Shown one piece after another: positions 10,101 through 22,608 of a stretch of DNA of 64,000 nucleotides. This DNA comes from Malus domestica (Eukaryota; Streptophyta; Magnoliopsida; Rosales; Rosaceae), in the NCBI RefSeq assembly GCF_042453785.1, contig NC_091669.1, positions 35,764,001-35,828,000 on the forward strand, in the 5' to 3' direction. Every line of letters begins with the position of its first letter. Positions within the stretch are counted from its first letter, which is position 1. Made by a program: the position numbers and the translations under genes. Under the pieces are notes generated by a model. It was given only the letters and a program-made list of their open reading frames with translations, searched no databases and was not told the origin of the DNA.

Positions 10101-13100
10101 ACGCGGCCGTCAATCACTGTCTCCTCGAACTTTGCAAGATACTAACGCGATCATGCATAATATATGAAATGAAATGATTTTGAAAATCAACCAATTATGA
10201 AAATCACAAGGCACATTTTCATAATTGATTTCAATTGAAGCGCATGAAAAATCAGTGAACAAAAACTAATATTTTCTTTAAAAAACACTTGGCAATAAAA
10301 CTGATTTTTCTGAAACGAAAATAACTCTTGGTGCACTTAGGGCTGCTAACAAACGTTTGCTTTCAAATGATACATTATGTGGTAAAAGCAAACTGAAGAC
10401 ATACTCTGACTCATGAAAATGTAAACTGACTTATCCCTGGGCATGCGGCACATGAATTTTCTGTCTGTTTAATGCATTGCTGCTAGTGTTTATACCATAC
10501 GGAAAAACCTAAATGCATATGCAGCCGCTTTTAATGGGCAAAATCTAATCCTATATATAATATCCAATCATATCCAATCAATGCAATTAAACCAAACGTG
10601 AATCAGATAATGCATTCAAAATAGATATGCATGTGATAGGATTAAAACAAAACAAAAAAAAAAAACTCTTGTAATTATCAACTTGATAAACATGCAAAAT
10701 TATCAAGTTAATTAGATGTTAACTAACATCCTATACAAACACGGCAACAAAAGTGAACTGATTCATTAAGTACAAACCTATAGTTTAGTCCATAACATAT
10801 AACCAAATCAGTCGATTCGTAAGTTCAAGAACATGCAGCCAAAACTAAATGTATTTGTATTTGAACCAAGATAAACCTAACTACATGAAATCCTTATGCA
10901 TGACAAACTTACAGAAGTGGATGTCTCTGAAACGTTGACTATTCTTGTGATCGAGAGCACGAGAGACAAACTTAGACTATAGTAAATAAAATCGAAAACA
11001 TGTACTAGTCTAAGACATTACAGACTCAGGCGTTTTGTTTAGGAATAGCCAATTTTACCGTAACAAATTGTATGATATATGAAGCTGCCATATGTTTCTT
11101 TCCCCCTCCCCTGCCCCGCGGAAGAATGATAGCCACTTCAGTTATCTAACTGTTCTGTAGGTTTCTTAGAAAAATATACATTCCCTCCAGAAATAAGTAA
11201 TGCTGAAAAACTATATTCCAACTTTCTACAGGACAGGCTCTGCAGCCACAAAGCAACACATTTATTCATTTAAAGGTTTCAGCTACCTCACCCTCTCTTA
11301 ATATGCATTAACATTTTGATGTTGCAGGGACTGAAGAAGATAACTGGATAGAGGAACCTTCAGAGCCTAATCTAGTGGATGGACTGGCTAGGTTTTCTCC
11401 TCTCTGTTCTTTGTGTTGTCATATGTGATTTGGTGCAGTTATACTTGCTACCCGTTTGTGATTTATGTGTTGCACATGATAATGTTTCAGGGCTGTTGAA
11501 TTGTTTACATTGGAATTAGAAAAACTTAAAGCCAAAATGAGGTCAGCAACTAATAGGAAATCCTCTGAAATTTTAATGTCTGTTGCTGCGGAGGTACATA
11601 TGCAGCTGCAAACCGTTGAGTCTCAGATTCAAACAGACATGTAGGTACTTTCAACTGACAGGTTTGAGGTTTCTCTATTAATTTCAACAATTTCTTAGAT
11701 GTTTTGGATGATTTTCAGAGGAAAGCTCACAAACCTCAGTAAATCAAAGAGAAAAAGGCTGGAATCAAGGTTTGAAGGTAGTAAAAGTTGTATTTCTGAT
11801 ATTTTCAGTTTATTGTTATTATAATTATTATGTTTTGGATTGAGTTATTTGAATCTTATAAGTAACTAATTTTAAAAATATGTTTCCATCTCCAAATACT
11901 TATGTCCTTCCACTTTTCTGTTTAAGGGTGGTTTGATCAAGCTGAACTGTACACACTCCTGACAGATATTTATGACATATGTGAAAAGAGTTATTGTTAG
12001 ATTTAAATGTATCTAGGTAATCACTTATATCATCGATCATAGTCACCCTTCCTTTAGTGTGTTCTATCATGTGATTAGTTCCTGAAAATTAATTTGCTGG
12101 CTTTTTGGCAATACTCGCCTGCATTGGGTGATTTTGCAAGTTCTACTGGGGCATTTGTTCCTTCTATCCCCTAATTCATGAGGTTGTTTGTTTGGCTATA
12201 GGAATAAATGATATACCAATATCATAATAGGTTATCCCCTATGTCATGCGGTGGTTTGTTTGGCTATAGGATGATATGATATACCAATATCATAATAGGA
12301 AACAGAGCTAGCTTGTTTTAATGTTGACATGTTTTAAATTGTTTATTGTTGAGAATATGAAGTCTAGCATCAAACGTTCCAAGCCTTTCATCGTAATATG
12401 TAAATCCTAGGCCTCCCTATCAATTGGTAACTGGTTTTGGTTGGGTGGTCCAGCTTAACATGGTATCAAAACAACAATTCATCTTGTCCAATTTGGCCAC
12501 ATATGTTCCACATCACCCCAATATGATAAACCACGTGTTTGACCCAATTAGGTTGCACATGGGGGGTGGTTTTTTTCTTTTTTTTTTTTTTGGGGGGGGG
12601 GGGTGTGTGATTTTGAGAATAAAGAATCTCACACCAAACATTATATTGGTTTTTAGATTGGACGCTCTAGCTTTTTAACATTTAATATATTGGAAATCCC
12701 TAATCTACACTGAGTACTTTTTTTTGTTGAAAATCACACTCCATATTTTCTTCTTGGAGGGAGGGCTTCATGGAAATCACAAAGTATATAATCAGTTTAG
12801 CCTGCATGCACCTGGAATTGGGATTTTCTTCTCATTGAAGCTATGCCTGAAAACCCACCTTTTTTATGCAGAGCAACAAGAACAATTGAAAGTGATTTAT
12901 GACAAGTTCAAGGAACAAGTCAATCAGCATCTTCAGGAATGCAGGAGCACACTTGAAGGGCTGGAAGTGTACCTGACAGAGTTTAAGGGAACTGTTGATA
13001 AGCAAAGTATGGCAGCTTCTCTACATGTATTATATTTGTATTGTCTTCTTGTGTCAATTCATTACTGAAATGTGTTTGTATAGGTGTTATATCATGTCAA

Positions 13101-14152
13101 TCATGATTCTGCCGATAAATTATACTTTCAATAAGCTAAATAATAGATATACAAGCCTCCCGATGATAGTTTAATATGGTGACATCTCCATAGTCACAGG
13201 AGTCTATGAATGCTGACTACATACATTAAAGTTCCATGCATCCTATGCTTATATAGACTACATGCGTTGAAATCAACACAAATCCAGCATTTATTGGTAT
13301 GATAATGATGAACTAAATAAGCAGCTAGAACTCTGTTTGCATGGCCGCATTATGTTATACAGCAAAAATCATTGATGTTGAACCCAGACCGTACTGTAAA
13401 AGGCCTTTTCAGATGAGCTAAAAGTGTTTGTACTCTCATTGCAAACAAACAACATTCCAAATCCTGGTACACTCTTTTGATTATGTTTCACTTACAGAAG
13501 CATCACACAGAAAGCTTCTCGTGCAAGTGGAAGAAGCAATTGAGACCCAATTCAATGATGCCCAAAGAAGAATCCAAGTCACTCAAAAGGCAAGTTTTCC
13601 TTCTATCTATGTCAAATTTATTATGGAGTTTCGTGCAATTATTTGCATAATGTAACTGTGTTGCATGTTGGTTTTGCCTTGGTTGTAAGTACATAGCTAT
13701 AAAGTTATAAACTTACAATAAGTTGGTGCGGCATATATTTTGTGTATATATCTAGCTAGCTATTAGATCACTTCCAGCATAGTATGCACTTTTCAGTGCG
13801 TGTCACTCAATAGACCTCGTGAGAAAAACAGGACCTACGAAATCCTCTCAATCTTACTCTCATCTAGCAGGGATTTATCTTCTTAACTCCCTAAAAAGAA
13901 ATCCCGCAGGTGTCATTCACTGACTGTGGAGTCATGGACTTCGTAGTTGGGTTAAGAACTTAAGATGCTTAAAAAAATTGTCATTTTGTAATAATCAGCC
14001 TGTCATCTCATCTAGCTCTTTTTATTTGGGATAATGCGTAGGCATCTGGTATAGCTAACTTATTGTCTCACTAAATGCAGATGGCGCATGGAAAGATGCT
14101 CCAGTTGAAACACGAACTGGCATTGTGTTTGAAAGAGGGCATTCTAAGTTGA
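7193..14152 (+). CDS. ASY3: ASYNAPTIC3-like meiotic chromosome axis protein
   Basis: Exons: 7193-7225, 7702-9330, 9434-9587, 11328-11391, 11491-11640, 11719-11777, 12872-13006, 13501-13589, 14081-14152 (794 codons plus TGA; Arabidopsis ASY3 is about the same length). ASY3 is a meiosis-specific axis protein that helps load ASY1 and supports crossover formation. Hallmarks seen: CRSFGSINHPSSQSRKISIG near the N terminus, LKMKLWEVLG, an IKPRQNSDTIEMDSES stretch, a long charged disordered middle, and a C-terminal coiled coil (about residues 627-794). The start is chosen because exon 1 (MEVDSLQYLRD) joins in frame to exon 2 as in other eudicots. Intron 2 has U12-type signals and intron 8 starts GC; intron 3 holds a probable insertion. 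Exon 2 has a small in-frame repeat (VDKTDAT twice, 8274-8330). Confidence 0.93.
9738..11001. mobile_element. Probable transposon insertion in ASY3 intron 3
   Basis: About 1.26 kb begins ACCTAGAGGGGGGTGAATAGG, a motif I associate with dispersed plant repeats. It is flanked by an imperfect 11-bp direct repeat, GTACTAGTTTA (9727-9737) and GTACTAGTCTA (11002-11012). No clear TIR and no coding domain are visible. It makes this 1740-bp intron the longest in the gene. The class is unknown. Confidence 0.45.
12168..12303. repeat. Tandem duplication in ASY3 intron 6, period 68 bp
   Basis: The run from GGTTGTTTGTTTGGCTATAGG at 12182 repeats at 12250 with few changes, including ATATACCAATATCATAATAGG. 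It is intronic and has no visible effect on splice sites. A T-run followed by a G-run lies further on (about 12567-12603) and could be hard to assemble. Confidence 0.8.
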
Positions 14153-15257
14153 TACACAAACTGCGTACAGCTCAGCTCACCACACAGAAATATTTAGAAC
14201 CAGATAGCCCCGGACCCGAAGCTTGCTTCTTGCAGGCCTTGAAAGTAACCAAATGGCTTGCTCTCTTGCATTTCCTGCGTAGAAATATAACAGTGATCTC
14301 ATTGAGTCTGTCTGTATTTGGTACTTGGTACGAATTATCCCATCCTTCGTTAAATGTGATTTCATGTAACGCATGAATATACACAGTTGAAGAATGAATA
14401 TGATGTAGTAAAAGCCTAGAGCAGGAGTACGGGAAGGAAAGCAAGCGAGACTCGGCCGGATTTCTTCGGTTCGTTCACAGGAAATTGAGACTAATCACCT
14501 TAATACATATGACTTTTCTCCTCCCTTGAAAGAGCGGGTGTTTGGTCAAAACTAGATTTGACAATTCATCTAACCTAATAGAACTCTGTTTGTCAATAGT
14601 AACTTCATGAAAATACTATTATAACCCTCTCATTAAACCTAAACAAAATTAAAAGACATGGCAATTTAGTAATTACATATTACTCAAATTTCCAGTTTTT
14701 TACATGAACCTCAAATGTCATGTATTCTATTTAAAAATAAATAAAATAAATAAAATAAAATAAAAAGAAAAATGGAGGAGTTTTTGTCTTTAAACCTACG
14801 TCTCCCACTTCAAAGCCACCCCTTAACCCCTTCTTCAAAGTCACGCCCAAATTTTGATTTTCAAAGAAGTGATAAAAAGATTTTTATAATAAATAATAGA
14901 CAAATTTAAATTACAAACATATAACGTTGCGTATATGACTAGCATAGTGTTATAAAATGCTCAAATCAAATGGTCCTTGATATTTGAGTATAGTAGTTTT
15001 CCTCTTTCCTCTTACTTGTGAGTAAGACGTATGAGGTTTAAATTTCATAAACGACGAGTTCAAAACTAATTTATTTATCCACTTCTTAGCGTAAAAATGT
15101 CACATGAAAAAAATAAAAATTGACCCTGTTAACTTAAAGTGCACAAATACTTACAAATTCCATGATAACAAAAAACATAAGTTAATTGTTTGATGTTTGC
15201 TCATTCTTCCCTCTTCATTTCCAAATCTAAACTTCTATGAATTTTACATGTTGTGCC
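14153..15257. other. ASY3 3' UTR and intergenic DNA
   Basis: The first 250-300 bases are likely ASY3 3' UTR. The rest is AT-rich with no gene. About 14985-15110 (TTACTTGTGAGTAAGACG...) resembles a strongly decayed copy of the SINE family seen at 4043-4545. Confidence 0.5.
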
Positions 15258-16095
15258 TAGGGGTGGAAAAAATTCCCAAAAATCCCGAACCCAAACCAAA
15301 AATTTCCCAAACCGAAATTCCCGAAATTTTTGGGATGCTATCCCGAACCGATCCCGAAATTTTGGTACGGGATTCGGGATTGGCTTCTTGATATTTCGGG
15401 AATCCCATACCGAACCGAAAATATATATTATTAATTATTATATATATATATATATATTTATACATATATATTATTCTTTTATAGTTGATTATGGACTTTA
15501 TGGTTTGAACTTATTACAGAGAATGAAATATGTTATGAATTATGATATGACGTAAGCAATGTTGTTTTATTTATGTCGAAACCAAGAATGTTGGATCAGC
15601 TAGTTACTATGCTTGATTCTCTTTACTGTTTACACCAATAAATGGAGCTTGTTGGCATTGTAAATATGTATTTTACATATGCAGATTACTGGTAAATGGA
15701 CAGCAAAGCAATGCAAGGTAGCAATGTTTGTCAGTCAGGTTAAGAGCCTTCAAGCAAAGTTTACAGTTTGCAATCCAATGATTGTGCCCCGATATGAGAT
15801 TATATTTGCATTTAAACCATCAAGAGATGTGAATGAGACTTGCTTGATATGTTTGCACAGTATAACAATTCATTCAATGAGTTACATAAGCATAATATGT
15901 CAAATTTTAGTCCAAAAGCCCAAAACCATTTCGGGATTCCCGATTTGTCGCGAAATCCCAAAACTATTTCGGGATTCCCGAAAATTGGGATTCCCAAAAG
16001 TTTGGTTTGGGATCGGTATTTAAATTGGGATTCCCGAAAAATTTGGTTTGGGAATCGGAACAAGGGTTTCGGTATGGGATACCGAACCACCCCTA
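15258..16095. mobile_element. hAT-type MITE, 838 bp
   Basis: Ends are TAGGGGTGG and CCACCCCTA. Flanks GTTGTGCC (15250-15257) and GTTGTGCA (16096-16103) match at 7 of 8 positions, the 8-bp duplication expected for hAT transposition. The subterminal regions hold many GGGATTCCCGAAA-type inverted motifs, typical of transposase-binding arrays. No transposase is encoded; an AT microsatellite lies at about 15438-15470. Confidence 0.85.
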
Positions 16096-16466
16096 GTTGT
16101 GCAACGTTTCACCTGTTTATTGGTTTCTCTTTGTTTTTGTATTTTTTATCAATTGGTCACCAAAATATAAAACAAACATTTCAAATAACATAAGGTAAGA
16201 CAGAGAATAAGAACTTAGGCTAAATACATTACATAACAGATGTCCATATACGAGGCCTTTGTCTTCCCCACATTCGCCCTAAGTTCCTTGATACATATAA
16301 ATATTTTCAACCTTTTTTTTTTCTTCACTTTTCTTTTAGAAATGGACCAGTTAGTGGATTCGCTACGACAGTTCATCTTTTTGGGGACTGAAAAGATTCA
16401 TAGAGACATTTCAACTTGTCTCTTGCTACAATTGTGTGATCTTGGAAGTAGAATATTATTTTTAAA

Positions 16467-16617
16467 GGAAAACTAATGAAAATGACTTGAAAATTTTGAG
16501 TTTTAATCATAAGGACAAAATAAAGGGTAAAGTGAATAGTACCAAGTTTGACTTTTTAGTGTAAAAATATGGATTTTTGTTAAAATAAACAGTACCGTGA
16601 ACTTTTCGTTAAAATTC
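16467..16617. mobile_element. Small dispersed MITE-like repeat, copy A
   Basis: The segment starts GGAAAACTAATGAAAATG and ends AACTTTTCGTTAAAATTC, with a middle TTTGACTTTTTAGTGTAAAAATATG. The reverse complement recurs at 22457-22608 with the same order of blocks, so it is a dispersed element of about 150 bp. It lies about 260 bp upstream of the CHMP7 start codon, probably in its promoter. Confidence 0.65.
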
Positions 16618-16878
16618 TTAATTTTTAATTGTCCTTTATTATCTTTAATGCTTAGAAGAGCGAAGCTCGAGCTAGCTAATAGATAATGGACAATGGATTG
16701 GGCTAAATCATTATAAGTAAATGGGCCAAGATCACAAACTGGGAGATGAGCAACGAGACGACACACCATCTTCATTAGGTTGGGGGTTTGCAAATTGGAG
16801 TTGAGTTGATTATTTGAATTTGGTTGGGGTTTAGAAATTGAAATTGAAACTGGGAAGGAAGCGGTGGACAGTCGAAAA

Positions 16879-19306
16879 ATGGAAGAGAGTGAGAGTGAGA
16901 GAGTGAGGGAGTTGATAGGGAAAGCAGTGGGCGATTGGGACGACCAAGTGATGACGAGAGCCCGATTCAAGGCGTTTAGCGGGCAGAGATCCGATTGGGA
17001 ACCCGTTTACTTCTTCTGGAGAGATTTAATCCTCTGCGTCGCTCGCCAGTTGGGCGTTTTCTTCATTTCCCCCTCTCGCCTCAACACCCACTGGTTCAAT
17101 CGAGGAGGCCTCGCCCCTCTCTGCCTCCCCACAGTTCTGGTATCACTCCCTATCATCTATGGATGTTTTGGTTAGGAACATCAACATTTTCTTGATTTCT
17201 TGTTTATTTGTTATTGCAGTATGAAATGTATAATGAAGGTGAGGTTGTTCTCAGTGTGGATCTTGTGGACCCCACTGCAGGGCGTCTCTCCAAGATTTTT
17301 ACCAGACTTTCCAATTCCATGGCAATGCTCAGTAGGACTGGGACCAGGAGGTCCACTCCGGAGCTTCTTATGTCCCAAGATCGTCTCATCCTTACCTCAC
17401 TTTTGAAGGCATTCGTTTTTCTCTTCTCCATCTCCATCTCCATCTCCATCACTTTGGTTTTAACTTCTTATTCTTGGTCATTTGATTGGGGTTTTTGTTG
17501 GGTGTGAATGTATAGGATAAAGCTGCTCAAGTTGTGAAGCTTTTATCTGAATGCCATTGGACTTCTTCATGCGTCATCACCCTGAAGAAGTTCCAGGACT
17601 TATGTGGAGGACCCGATGAAGCTTCAGCGGTCTTGTCTCACTTGGTAGAGCAAGCCAAGGCACGCTATCTCTCTCTTTCCAAGGGAGACCTCATAGAGGT
17701 AGGTAGTACGGGTTCTACTTGTCATTCTTCTATCCTATTTCTTTGTAATTATGCACAATGGATTTGTTTCCTTTAGCTTTGAAAATCATTTTTCATATGA
17801 TCACGTAAATTGAGATTTGTTTGGTTTCTGGCTTTTTTCTTTTGCAGGGTGTGAAACTTTCCCTCTCAGCATCTTCCTTTCCAAGTATTTCAAGTCTAGA
17901 TTGTGATGTTCTGCACTTGATTTGGACAACAGAAAAGCTTCAACAGCAACTTCATGTGATTGACCAACGTTATGAAACGTAACTTTTTCTCACTCTTATT
18001 ACTCTACTTTCTGACTTTCTTGTTGGAGAATGTGAGACCATCTTTTCATAGATCTCAATCAACATACTCACTCATTTCTCAGTCAATGGCATTGTGTGAC
18101 ATGATGACATCTATGGTAGCTCAAATCACTTATAAACAAATGGGCTTATATGAACTGTAACAGAGATTGCCTCTGCTGTATCATGATAATATTTACGTTA
18201 TCATTACCTTGGCTCATCATTTCTGGACTTATTTGATATCTCTGGCTTGTGCCAGCTGGTTGGAAAGTTCCGTCAACATTAGTAACCATGGACAATTAGA
18301 ACGGATTTGTTTGTTACAGAAATGTTGGGTGCAGAACTGTTAAAGATCTACATTATAATTGTTGTCTTCTATGCTCCCTTGATTTATATCTGTTTTCTTA
18401 TGTGGATAAAAACAAGCGTGTTTGTCCTAGTGATTGAGTGTGTTTTATTTCATGTGCAGGTCACGAAAATCAGCATTAGCTTGTTTGAAATCTGGAAACA
18501 AGAAAGCAGCGCTGAGGCATGCAAGGGAGTTAAAGTTGGCCAATGAGAGTAGAGAAAAATGTGCAGCTCTCTTGAATAGAGTGGAGGAAGTCCTTGATGT
18601 TATTGCAAGTGCCGAATCAACGAAGAAGGTAATTTTAGGAGTGAAGATAATCATATGTATTAGTGTGTAAATAATTGAAGCAATTGAATAATTTTTGAAA
18701 TGGGGGAATCTTTAGTAAGCTGATCCATTTTGGCTTGTTGGCAGGTTTCTGAAGCCATTCAAATTGGAGCTCAAGCTATCAAGGAAAATAAGATTAGTGT
18801 GGAAGAAGTCCAGCATAGCTTACAAGAAATAGAGGAATGCATTGATACACAAAAGGAAATAGAAAATGTTCTAGGTAATTTCTCTTCTTGAGTTAAAATC
18901 AATTAAGTAGTGGTTGAATTGTCAGGAATGCGTTTGGTATTAAATATCCTATCTGATGTATTTGGCTTTCACAGAAGCAACTTCCCTTTACACAGTTAAT
19001 GATGAAGAAAGCATTGAAGAGGAGTTGAAGAAATTAGAGCTGGATATAGGACGTGAAAACCTTCACGAACCAATCCTGAGCAGCAGGGTTAACAGCGCGG
19101 GGAAAACAGAGGCTTCAGACTCAGCTGATTCATTGATAGACTCTTTATATAATCTCAAGCTTGTAGATGATGGTCAAGCAAGGATACCAGCAGTTGAGGA
19201 GGGCACTGCTGAAACAAAGAGAAACAAGAAAACAGCAGTTGAGGAGGGCACTGCTGAAACAAAGAGAAACAAGAAAACAGAGAGGTCTGAGCTTCAAACT
19301 GCCTAA
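16879..19306 (+). CDS. CHMP7-like ESCRT-III subunit (SNF7 family)
   Basis: Exons: 16879-17139, 17220-17408 (or 17414), 17516-17698, 17848-17978, 18460-18628, 18745-18874, 18975-19306; 464 codons with the first choice. CHMP7 bridges ESCRT-II-like and ESCRT-III functions in multivesicular-body sorting and nuclear-envelope sealing. The N-terminal half (about 1-215: WEPVYFFWRDLILCVARQLG, HWTSSCVITLKKFQDL) looks like the winged-helix half. The C-terminal half (about 230-390) is the helical Snf7 domain (SALACLKSGNKKAALRHARE, KVSEAIQIGAQAIKEN, then EESIEEELKKLELD). The start follows directly into an acidic helix and is the first good ATG. Exon 2's donor is ambiguous: GC at 17409 or GT at 17415, both in frame. 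The tail has a duplicated 15-residue segment. Confidence 0.9.
19190..19279 (+). repeat. In-frame 2 x 45-bp duplication in CHMP7 C-terminus
   Basis: The 15-codon unit AVEEGTAETKRNKKT occurs twice without a single base change (19190-19234 and 19235-19279). It lies after the Snf7 helices, in a tail that varies freely in the family. Perfect identity points to a recent event or an assembly artefact. Confidence 0.9.
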
Positions 19307-20365
19307 GATTTCCCACATGACAGAATCAACTGGTGAGTATTACTTTACTAATTCCTTGTACAGTATTTGTACATAAGTAGTAAAAACCCTGTAATAGCCA
19401 TTGTCAAGAATATCAAAATTAACCCAGTGAATGACGGATTGGGTCAATTTTGTAAATGGACGACTTTCATACGTTCCATAGTTTCTTTGATTCTATCATT
19501 CTATGTCCTGTGACCTGCCTACTGCCTAGGGGTGCAATTTTTATTGGAACTTTTTATTCGGCCCTTCAATTCTTTTACCTGAAAAATTCAGAATACAAAC
19601 ATTTAAAAAAACTCAAAATTGAAAATTGTGATCCGAAATAAAACTTTAAGAATGGAAATTGGGACCTTTGCTTCGGATCCAATCCTTCCAAAAATCACCC
19701 TCCTTACTCCATGTTCTTTGGGTTTTAGCAAATGAACACCTGTTCTTCCTATCCTCTAATTTCCATTTGTTTTTATTTTTATTTTTTATCTTGGACACAA
19801 CGATTAAATCACACACTCAAGCAATGATAATGATTATGTATCAAACTCATAAGGCGATGAGCAGTAGAATATAAGGTCTTTGTTAATCTGGAAGTGGAGG
19901 GGGCCTCTCGTCAACACACGTCAAGGGATCCTTTCTCCGGATCATTTCCTCTTAATCTATCAAATTAGAAATCCGTGTTGTTGAAATTTGATTGAACATC
20001 TACAAATAGGAGCTCACTTGAAAAATTATAATAACTTCAGTCGTTGGATCAAATTTTAATGGCACGAATTCTCTGATTTGGTGAATTAGAAGATAGGGAT
20101 CCAGGGACTGTGATATATGCATGCATGGGACACGTGTAGCGTAGGAAACGGGAAACTCTCTCCCCTTCGATCCGATGGGGACATAATCAGATGAGATGAC
20201 CCGGCAGTAGCAGCTGGAGCCTGGAGCCGTCGTTTGCAATCAGAATTGAGAAGGCGATCGGTCATAGCAAGGAATTGGATGACGAATAATCAACGGTCGG
20301 TTAACGGCAGTTATAATAATAATAAGCTGCGTTAATTTTTTTTTATTAAAATATAAGCTGAGTTA
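19307..20365. other. CHMP7 3' UTR and intergenic DNA
   Basis: The early part is likely 3' UTR. The remainder shows no conserved coding pattern, RNA gene or clear repeat. Confidence 0.4.
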
Positions 20366-20748
20366 TAGGCCTGGCATTTTGGACTTAACCCGTTAACCCG
20401 ACCCGACCTAACCCGTTAATATTTGTATTTGGATGGATGCTTAACGAGTCGGATCGCTAACGGGTGAACCCGTTAACAACCCGTTAAATAACGGGTCACT
20501 TTGGGTCAACTCTTTAGACCTGTTAGGATCCATTAACATCCGTTAGTTGGGGATATTTTAGTAATTTTAGTAAATCTTTAATAACAAAAAATAAACTTTA
20601 TGCAAAATAATAATAATAATAATAATTGTTAACGGGTGTTAACGGGTGACTCGTTAGCTTAACGGGTTGAGTTCGGATGACCCGTTAACTTAACGAGTTG
20701 GGTTGAACCCTACCCAAACCCAATAAATCCGACCCGTTTACAGGTCTA
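20366..20748. mobile_element. hAT-type MITE, 383 bp
   Basis: An exact 8-bp direct repeat CTGAGTTA flanks it (20358-20365 and 20749-20756). The ends TAGGCCTGGCA and the reverse of CAGGTCTA form short imperfect TIRs. The interior is packed with AACCCGTTAACCCGACCCG-type motifs and their complements, a likely foldback or transposase-binding arrangement. No coding content. Confidence 0.85.
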
Positions 20749-22456
20749 CTGAGTTATTTAATTAAAGAATTGTTATTAGTACTTCGAAAATCTTATTCTA
20801 TATTATCAATAAGTGTATTTTTCATTCTAACTTTAAAAAGTTTAGAATACTAAATGAGATGTTTAGAGTGTCAATAATAATTTCCTTTTAACCCATAAGG
20901 TTTTACTAGTTGTTTCCCTCCCTCCAAAATTCCAAATTCATAGGGTTAGCGTTGGCTTGCTCAAGAAATCATATTTAATTATAATTAAATTAATGTTAAT
21001 GGATAAATAGATAAACCGCATTTGCCTCTGCCTCTGAAAGCAAGGTAGAAATAGAATGGTGGTCGTGGTTGGTAGAAATTTTTCATTATACTCAGAATAT
21101 GAAGTAGCACAACATATTTTATTATGCAAGTGGAGGGACGTTTAAAAAATAAAACTTTCTTCAATCTATAATGACTTGTAGTGCAACACCTAGAGCTTAC
21201 TGAAAAATTTGTCGTGGTTGGAACTTGAGAGGGCACTTGTGGCCTGTGGGGATGAGGTTTGACCACCGTGCCTGCCTGCCTGCCACCTGTCTCTCTATGA
21301 CTGCGATTGGTGGTTGATGGACAAATGGGCCACAAATGGGCCAAATTTGGTATTAATTTGAGGCGGAGGAGGGAAGAGGTGTTGGACATCCATAAAACCA
21401 TCCATCAGTCTTACGGACCCCACAACCATAACCACTTGTTTTCTTCCATGTTAAGTTATGAGCTAAAAGGCGGACAGGTGTCTCGCGTCCTTCTCAAACG
21501 CGGTTTTGCATATTACATCACATGTCCATATCTACGATTCTTTTCTACATAAATACCCATTACCCAGCAATTTTATATGTTATCAAAAACATGGAAACAT
21601 TAATTTTATAAAAAACTAAAAAAAAAAAAAAATTTATTTGAACTTGTATAACCTCTTTCTACATTCAACTTAAATTTAAATGTGAATTATCCTTTTTATC
21701 TTATTGCATGATTACCATTAAGTACAAAATAAAATTAATAATAAAATGAAATTTATCAATAAACTCACATCATATAATGTTTATCCTATGTTGGCTAAAA
21801 CCCTACATTGATCCTACGTTGAAATGCTTTTTTTTTCTCGTTTGATTTCTATTTTTTATAGTGTTGAGAAGATGAGAGTTTTTGAGTTTCAATCAACACA
21901 TAAAGTTGAGAAGATGGGTTTGGGGGGTTTGGGTTTCGCTGTGTAGGTGGTGGCGAAGCCTCACTTTGGACTTAAGACTATATTCTTGGTTGAATATTTC
22001 AAACGGAAAAGAAGTAGTTTCCCAGCTTGAGAAGGAGGTGAGTGTTCCCGACGATAAGTCACCTCTAAGTATAACACATCATCTCCATGGTAGAGCTTGG
22101 CAAGCTCATCCTCCACCGCTACGGGCCACACAAATTGTGCATCACCATTCTCTACACCTATGACAGCTTCGTCGATACCCCTAGCATTCCCGCCTAACAG
22201 CCGCATATCACAATATCTGCATAGAAAGAAAAGTTAATATTAGTTTATTTTCTATGGTGTTTTAAGTATAGACATATGAAAGCATGTACTTTATGCTTAT
22301 GCAAATACAATCATGGGGGACATGGATGTCAAGAAAGTATATGGAAGATTCGTAAACAAGTAGAAATTTCACCAAATTATTCAATTGAGATTTTATTTTT
22401 TAAATGGGTGTAAAGATAAATTCACATTTTCAATTGCGTTAGTGAGGGTAAATTTA
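20749..22456. other. Intergenic DNA, no gene recognised
   Basis: AT-rich DNA with scattered short reading frames. A minus-strand frame at 21961-22206 is open but matches no family I know. Nothing else is supported. Confidence 0.35.
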
Positions 22457-22608
22457 GGGAACTTTAACGAAAAGCTCTCGGTACTGTTCACTTTAACGAA
22501 AAATCATATTTTTACACTAAAAAGTCAATCCTGATACTATTCACTTTACCATTTATTTTGTCCTTATCGTTAAAACTCAAAGTTTTCAAGCCCCTTTCAT
22601 TAGTTTTC
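22457..22608. mobile_element. Small dispersed MITE-like repeat, copy B
   Basis: GGGAACTTTAACGAAAAGC at the left, TACACTAAAAAGTCAATCC in the middle and CTTTCATTAGTTTTCTT at the right are the reverse complement of copy A (16467-16617). The two ends are weakly complementary to each other (GAAAACTAATGAAAG against GGGAACTTTAACGAAAAG), consistent with a degenerate TIR element. Confidence 0.65.

Noticed and set aside
12424..12678. Open frame in ASY3 intron 6
   Set aside because: Runs through a homopolymer tract and has no conserved match.
16503..16970. Minus-strand frame of 155 codons overlapping the CHMP7 start
   Set aside because: Shadow of CHMP7 exon 1 and leader; composition is Ser/Leu-rich with no family match.
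21961..22206. Minus-strand open frame of 81 codons
   Set aside because: No known family, no flanking exons, no start context; may be chance.
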